Source: Pseudovirgaria hyperparasitica
Taxonomy: Eukaryota > Ascomycota > Dothideomycetes > Acrospermales > Acrospermaceae
Length of the DNA: 64,000 nucleotides
Direction: 5' to 3'
Assembly: GCF_010093815.1 (NCBI RefSeq)
Contig: NW_022985555.1
Coordinates: 1-64,000 of the forward strand
The number at the start of each line of letters is the position of its first letter. Positions within the stretch are counted from its first letter, which is position 1. The notes under the pieces were generated by a model. The model searched no databases. It worked only from the letters and a program-made list of their open reading frames with translations, and had not been told where the DNA came from. This document shows positions 57,603 through 64,000 of the stretch, one piece after another. The translations under genes and the position numbers were made by a program.

Positions 57603-59076
57603 ATGATCAGACGTGGTAGATCTGAAGGATGGTTCAGCCTCTCTTGCACCGCCTGGCAGTCTTGGGCGTCTCTGAATGGCGTTACACTAAATGGCGCCTC
57701 CGTTGATAGAGTCGCTCACAAAGGATGTGCAGTCCTCGCAACCCAAGATCTAAGAGCTGCTGAGCATCACTACATTATGACCGTGCCCCGAGAACTTGTT
57801 GTGTCTCTCGAGAGCATTGAGATCCAAGCCAAGTCGGACAAACATCTGGCAGAGATTCTCGCAGCCCTGGGCTCATTCGGAAGGGTAAGCTCAAATTGTC
57901 CTTGGGTCCATGCACTGCATGCTCACGTCTAGTATTATTTCTTAATACCGACCATTTTATGCGTTGCGGCCCATAAGCTTACTGTATCAGACGACTCGAG
58001 GAGCTGTATTATGTAGTTTGCTCATGCAGGTCACAATCGCCTGTCCTGATGTTCCGAGAGGTGTTGGAGTCTCAACCCCATGCACAGATTATGTTAAATT
58101 TCTACCTGAGGAGCTGTTGCCAACATTCTGGAACGACGACGAATTGGAGCTGTTGAAAGGAACCTCGTTGCACATCGCAACACAAACTAAGATAAAAAGT
58201 CTGACTCGTGAGTTTCAGCAATTTCGCGACGCTACTCAGGAAATCGCCTGGTGCAAGGCGTATTGGTGGAAAGACAATGGTATGGCCTTCGATGACTGGA
58301 AACAAGTCGACGCGATGTATCGCTCTAGAGCCCTCGAGTTTCCCGGAATCGGAGACGCCATGGTTCCAGGAATTGACATGGCTAATCACGCGTCTGGAGA
58401 TGCGACAGGAGCGCTGTATGAGACAGATGAGAATGGTGACGCTGTGTTACAGCTGAAAGATGACGTAAAATTCCGAGACGGGGACGAGATTACCATCACG
58501 TATGGTGACGAGAAAGGCGCCTGCGAAATGATCTTCTCTTACGGGTTCATAGATGATGAGATGGGCTCTGCGAAAGTTATATTCTTAGAACTTAGCATTC
58601 CAGAAGATGATCCACTCAAGCCCGCGAAAGTCTTCGTAGCGACCTCGGCGCCGGGTTTCCGAGTGTTCGAAAATGCAGGTCAAGTCCTTTGGGAAGGTGA
58701 TTTCGTTTACATTGCCTGCGTCAACGAGGAGGATGGTTTAGAATTCAAGATTATACAAGCAAACAGCGGAGAACGGGAGCTTCAGTCGTTTTGGAAAGAA
58801 GTACAAATCACGGAGATGGAGTCCTTGAAAACTTACTTGCAGAATGACCCAATGTGGCATGTCTTTCAGCTTCGAGCTATCGTACTTCTACAAGGGCGGG
58901 TTAAAGAGCAACTCGAATTGTTGCAGCAGTCAGATTCAAGGACACGTGAGGAAATAGTAAGTGAGACCATCCGTGATGGGCCGAGGCGTATGGCTGCAAG
59001 GCTACGAGAGCTGGAGCTCGACCTGTTGGAGAGGGCATATGCAATGTTCGAAGAAAAGGTGAATGATTCACGATAA
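57603..59076 (+). CDS. SET-domain protein-lysine methyltransferase (SETD/Rkm/LSMT-like)
   Basis: Predicted S-adenosylmethionine-dependent methyltransferase acting on a lysine of a non-histone protein such as a ribosomal or elongation factor; target unknown. Exons 57603-57884 and 57991-59076 with a 106-bp phase-0 intron give 455 aa. The N-terminal part fits the split SET class (WASLNGVTLNGASVDRVAHK; GCAVLATQDLRAAEHH). After an insertion (YVKFLPEELLPTFWNDDELE), the catalytic core has DMANHAS and DEITITYGDEKGACEMIFSYGF, the NHxS and YG...YGF motifs. A helical substrate-binding C-terminal domain follows and ends EKVNDSR. The splice at the intron joins FGR to TTRGAVLCSL, which fits relatives less exactly than the other joins, so the boundary is the weak point. 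Confidence 0.83.
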
Positions 59077-60780
59077 AACTGCATACACTTACCTTGGGCT
59101 GATCAACCTTCAGAAAACTGAAATGCTGGAGTCTCCTGTTGTCAAGAAATATCTTGGCCAGGAGGATGTCGACTAGGTCTACGTGGATCCCGCTCTAGCT
59201 ATGAACACCGCTCAGCATTGTCGAGTGTCGGTCACGAATTGCATGTATTGTGGCATCAGCCTGCATTTCACGCACGTATAAGTTCGAGCACGACCCTGAG
59301 CCGTTATCCATACGATTCTCTGATCACAACTGAAACGAAAGACTTGTCTGAACAGAAGGAGAATCAAGTCGAATAACAGGCACGAACAGTATATACATTT
59401 CCAAACTACGCGTTTGCAACAGAGCTTCAAGGTGGTATGTCTATGAATAGACAGACCGTCACGTAGGTATGCATTACAAGATTGCCGACGACCAGGACAT
59501 AACGGCACAAGGTATGTACACTGATTCACATTGCAGTCCAGGAGTGCTTAAGACGGTAATTGCCGTGGCCATGAAGGGGGAGGTCCCGAAGTGAAATGAG
59601 CGAATGCAGAATCGTACAAGAGTGGGACCATGCACGAGGGAAGTGAGACTTGACGGGCCGAACCCTCCACAGTAAAGAAATTACCCCAGATTTTCGCTTC
59701 GGACAGGTCGCGACTCAGCCGAGAGCAAGCTACAGTACTAGCTACCTTGGTGCGCCACCCGCCGCATAGACATCGGATGATGTTACTCTCAACTAAGTCC
59801 TGCATGTACGTGTTGCAGCGGCTTGAACACTACCTAATTGACGGCTCGAGGACATTTGGTCATCTACGGCAACAATGCAGACATGGCAGGCCTATGCTAA
59901 GGTATGTTGGTTGATGGTGGACTGATTGGAAATGCAGAATTTATTGTTCTCATACTGCAACGTCTAGTGAACTTGAGTGGTAGCTGGCATGCCCTGGTTA
60001 TGAAAGTACATCAAGCTCTTCTTGTGCGGATTGTCATTTGTCCGCAGTACAGGAAAGGAGGTACCGTTCTCATCGAATCGAGATCCCAAACCCGGCTCGC
60101 CGATGTGGGCTCAGTGGTGCAAGCGACTTAGAGATGGGGAAGAAGTTGTTCCGAGCAAGGATTGCATTCCACCATACATCTCAAGCTAAACCAACTAAGC
60201 AAAGGCAGAGAACGCCACTGTGTGTCTGAAGCACCCGTGGTGCATCGAACGGTAGCCGGCAATAATGTGTTGAGTACGGACGCACATGGCTAAATACACA
60301 CACGTGGTGAAGAATAAATAAATTATCAGTCGTCGGACAATATTATAACTTACAGCCAGGCGTACCTGTTTGACGAATGGCCCGATGAACCAGGTATTAT
60401 CTACGCTGGGGCGGGCTGTCAGTATTGAGATTTGGCTACCTGGCAGGCGGCATAGACGATAGCCCAAGGGTAACCAACAATGATTACATAGGTATGGGTT
60501 TCAGTACAGTACAGTGTATACAGCTCAGTAGCAGGTAGGGGATACCTGGGCAGGTAGGTAAAATGGTGCGAGGTGCCGCCAACTGGGTGGGCTGATGGCG
60601 CGGGGCTAATGGTTCACGCTTCACGCTTCACGGTTGACCAGCGCTGCCACCGCGGCGACCCTCCCCCGCATTCGTCATGTAAGTTCGCGCGGGCTGGCTG
60701 GCTGGCTGGCTGGCTACTGGCTGGCTACTGGCTAGCCACTGGCTGTTACATAGGTTGACCCCATTTAGCGTCTACCTACC
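59077..60780. other. Gene-free transition to the right-hand relic
   Basis: About 1.7 kb of ordinary base composition with no recognised gene. It contains the SET gene 3' UTR and, at about 60691-60735, a GGCT tetranucleotide microsatellite with ACT interruptions. Composition changes sharply to the RIP-like type at about 60840. Confidence 0.45.
60691..60735. repeat. (GGCT)n microsatellite
   Basis: Six or so GGCT units followed by GGCTACT variants. It sits about 150 bp before the RIP-like relic. Confidence 0.75.
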
Positions 60781-63700
60781 GCGGACGGTATGTGTCAGCG
60801 GGCCACACTTCTAAAACTCAAAAGTCAGAAGTCAGAAGTCTCTGTAGCCATTTTCTATAGAAGTCCCTCCTAGACCTAATAGTATTAATTAGGTAAAGTT
60901 ATTAGCTTAAGATTTCTATAGGATTTAAGTGTAGATTTCTTTGATTTCTACTACTATACATTTATAATATAACCTTTATATATCGTACGACACCTATCTC
61001 CCCAGAAATCCATGCTAACTAGTTCTTTCCTAAGATTATATAATACGTTTTACGCTAGGAGGGCTGCTAAGGCTACCTACTGCACGCTTACTAGCTAAAG
61101 ATGGGCGGGGCTATGGTGGACCATTAGGGAAACGGCGCGTAAACTCGTCGTACGAGAGATCCTTTACATCCTTAATCTTATAATTCTTACTATAGCGGGT
61201 AGTTGCTTCGGCATGTACGTAGTTAGAGCAGGCATTATTAAAGTAGCTGTATAGACTAATATAGCCTGCGTACGTCTTGAATTTATTCATGCTATTATAG
61301 GCACGAATACACCTATCGCATGGTATAGTATTCTTAAACCCTAGGTTTAATATTAGTATATATACGATAACTAATTCTAAAGAAGGTATTACTAACCGCG
61401 AGAGTGGATAATAAAGGCCTTTATATATAAAGCCCGCTATAATAAGAGAGCCTTAGCCTTAAGGGTACCGCGGCGTACAATAACTGGAGTGAGGGTGCTA
61501 TTATATATAGCGCGATTCTCCCATGTTCGAATAGGCTAATTAGTAGCTTATATAATGATTAGGTTCTATACTAAAGTTAGTATTAAAGATCTATAGTTAG
61601 AATAGCTAGTACGAATACTAAAGGCAAAGATCTCTAATAGCTTATTAGCTATAATAGGGTTATAGAAGAATACCTACTCGTATGTAGTGGGTGTAGGCGA
61701 TCTAATAAGGCTAAAGGTAGGAGCTTGGCCTACATGAAGACTAGGGTTAGGATCGGTGGCGCCGGGTGGGGTTTTAAGGATCTTATCCGCCTATTTAGTA
61801 AAGATCTAGCGATACTAGACATGAGAGGTAATGCCTAGAGGGCTAGAGAAAGAATTTAAAGCCATAATAGCTTCGTACGAGGTGTTAAGAGAGAATTTTA
61901 AAGTTTTAGAGGTGAGGTTAAAGGTATTAAAGATAAGGCTAAAGTAGAGCTTAGGTAGAATTAAATGTGGGAGCCTGGCCCCGCACTAGGCCTAGTCTAG
62001 CACTAGTATATATTATATTATATGACTTTAAGCCCCTCGTACGAAAGAAAAACTTTGAAATTTCAGAGTATACTAGGATATCTACTTTGCTATTCTCTTC
62101 TATACGAGGAGTAATAGCTCCTAAATCTATATAATTAGTTGGCTTTCTCTACTAAGACTCTTTTCCTTTCCCTTTTAACCTTATTATCATCCCTATAGAT
62201 TAATTCTAGGTAATATTATCCTCTTTATCACTCTCTCTACCTTCCTTCTTAATAGATGATTGTCGTATAGAGGTTTTAGCTTCCACTATAGATGTTAGCT
62301 ATATAGAAAGACTAGAAGAACTAGGTAGTATAGGGGGAGAGCCTTTAGTACTACTCGTACGAGTAAGATCTAATATATAAAGTTTCTCTTTTAGAGAGGG
62401 GTAAGAAGGCTCATTCTTAATATCCTTAGGCGTCTCTAACTTAAGCTCTTTCTTGATTTTTATTTTTAGCGTACGAGACTCTCCTTTAGTTTTAACCTTT
62501 ATATAACTTCTCTTAGATACTACCTTCCGGATAAGACGCTGGATTTCCGGGTCTTAAATTAGATCCTAGAAGGGATCCTTATCCTAGATTATTTTGGTCC
62601 TTAGCCTCTTTCGTACGGATAGTGCTAGGCTCTTAATCTTATTCTCTACTACCTCTAATACCTATCTATATATATAGACCTGGATTAGCTTCTTTATAGT
62701 ACCCTCTCCCTTAAAAAGCTTACTATATACGAAGAACTTATCCACTATATACTTCTTGTACATGGAATTTAGAAGGTTAGTTAGTTTATTCTACTAGCCC
62801 TTAATACTAGTAGAGATATATAGAGAATCTGTGGCCTTAAACTCATTTAGCCATAGAGATACTCTAAACTCCTACAGAAGTATATCTTATACGAAGCTTA
62901 TAATATCTTAGAAATAGGTATTAACTACCGGGATTATTATAGCTTCTATTAAGTAAATAAGTATATAAAATAAGAGAGGGGAGAGAGAGTTAACCACGTA
63001 CGACCATAGCCTATCATTCTTAGAACTATTCCTTCCTTTATACATGTAGTAACATAGTAGTATATAGAAAGGAATATCTTGCTATCCCTCTTCTTCTTTC
63101 TACTATGAGATATAGTCGTACGATATATAGATGCTTGTCTTTCCTATTTAATAAGCGGGATGTTTCCTCTCGTACGAGCAATTACCTATACGGTATCTAC
63201 TCTAGCCGGTGGCTATAGTATAAGAAGATATTAAGTTTATACCTTAGGAATAATAATTACTAGCTAGCTTAGAGGAGGTATACTCGTACGAAGAGTAAGG
63301 GATTAAGTATTTAGTATATATAATCTTAGATAAGGTAAGGGAGATCTAATTAGAGATGAAGTAAGATTAATAATCTCTATATTAATAACGAGGGTTTACT
63401 AGTAATCTAGATAGGTAGCCACTTCGTACGAAGAGTGGTACATCCTAGTTTTAGGGTAGTAGTTATAGAAAGCATTTAATACTAGCATAGCTATTTAAGA
63501 TAAGAGTGGAAAGGTTTTTATATAAGGAGAATATTAGAAAAGAGAGATAGGGCTATAAGTTATAGAATAACTAAAGTACTCCCGTACGACGCTACTTCCT
63601 AGATTATCCTTTATCTACCCTATTATTATTAAGATTAGACGCCTTAACATTCTTAAGAGGGGTTCCCTATATAGTCTATTAGTACACCGCTCTTTATTCT

Positions 63701-64000
63701 CGTACGGAAGAATAATACTTATAAACTAATTAGGATCTAGATATGGATGTACTAGAACTTCTAGCCGAGGGGCTATTCTAGTATAGATATGGTCCTAAAT
63801 CCTACGGCGTAGCTGAACATAGATATCTATAAATAGACTTCTCCGTTCTTTAGCCGTATGAAGCGGTGTACCTCTATTAAAGCTAAGATCTTCGAGCTGG
63901 TTCGTATACCATAGTAGTATATTAGATAGTAGATATACATCTATATCCTAAGCTCCTGCCTAGCCTCGGATAGTAGTAAGAGCCTCTTGATTAATAGGTA
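60781..64000. repeat. RIP-degraded repeat relic, family unassigned
   Basis: Broken, heavily mutated DNA running past the window end. CpA and TpG are nearly absent over long stretches (for example 62101-62160 has neither) and TpA is abundant, which points to RIP of a formerly repeated sequence. Coding-like texture remains on the minus strand but with very many breaks, so no family can be named; it may be a transposon or other mobile element fossil. The palindrome CGTACG occurs about 15 times and its extended form TCGTACGA nine times. No terminal repeats could be marked because the right end lies outside the window. Confidence 0.6.

Noticed and set aside
50940-59076. Secondary-metabolite gene cluster around the Zn2Cys6 factor
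   Set aside because: Neighbours are a HAD phosphatase, cdc14 and a SET methyltransferase; no backbone synthase, oxidase or transporter is present.
60840-64000. Attempt to assign the right-hand relic to a named transposon family
   Set aside because: Mutation is too heavy for any domain to be recognised by eye and one end is outside the window; left as unassigned fossil.

Overview
This window is nuclear DNA of a filamentous ascomycete (Pezizomycotina). The genes carry many short spliceosomal introns, mostly about 47-120 bp, with GT...AG ends and CTRAY-type branch points. Fungus-specific families are present: WetA, an APSES factor, Zn2Cys6 and MHR transcription factors, and a four-ZZ NBR1. The AT-rich islands almost lack CpA/TpG, the mark of repeat-induced point mutation (RIP). 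Small introns and gene content fit Dothideomycetes, but that placement is inference. I saw no bacterial or plasmid feature, no CRISPR array, and no convincing tRNA or rRNA gene.

Layout. 1-5 kb: a DMT-family transporter (-) and a complete mitochondrial-type acyl-CoA synthetase (+), each set between RIP-like AT islands. 7.8-17.2 kb: a C2H2/MHR transcription factor, a Slx8-like RING ligase, and the mitochondrial DNA polymerase Mip1. 18.1-20.2 kb: a decayed 4-coumarate:CoA-ligase-like pseudogene. 20.6-23.6 kb: a head-to-head pair of a small, intron-split complex I subunit (NDUFB7) and the MBF factor Mbp1. 25.9-32 kb: the conidiation regulator WetA, whose upstream region has a cluster of AbaA-type sites, an unrecognised ORF, and Mediator subunit Med1. 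33-37.5 kb: a small Cys-rich protein and a PNUTS/Ppn1-like PP1 regulator. 38.9-52.7 kb: SLY1, a Btz/CASC3-domain protein, NBR1, a HAD phosphatase and a Zn2Cys6 factor. 55-59 kb: CDC14 and a SET methyltransferase, divergent. 60.8-64 kb: a RIP-degraded relic with an extreme excess of the palindrome CGTACG.

Most of the window is a conserved housekeeping and regulatory backbone. Exon-intron models were built by hand from splice sites and reading phase; coding lengths of all models given as full splice structures are exact multiples of three. Several genes share short divergent promoters (NDUFB7/Mbp1, Slx8/Mip1, Cdc14/SET). I found no biosynthetic cluster and no clearly new multi-gene system. The observations most worth following are the AbaA-site cluster, the CGTACG-rich relic, the hidden NDUFB7 gene, and the RVxF/LIR/SIM short motifs in the regulatory proteins.
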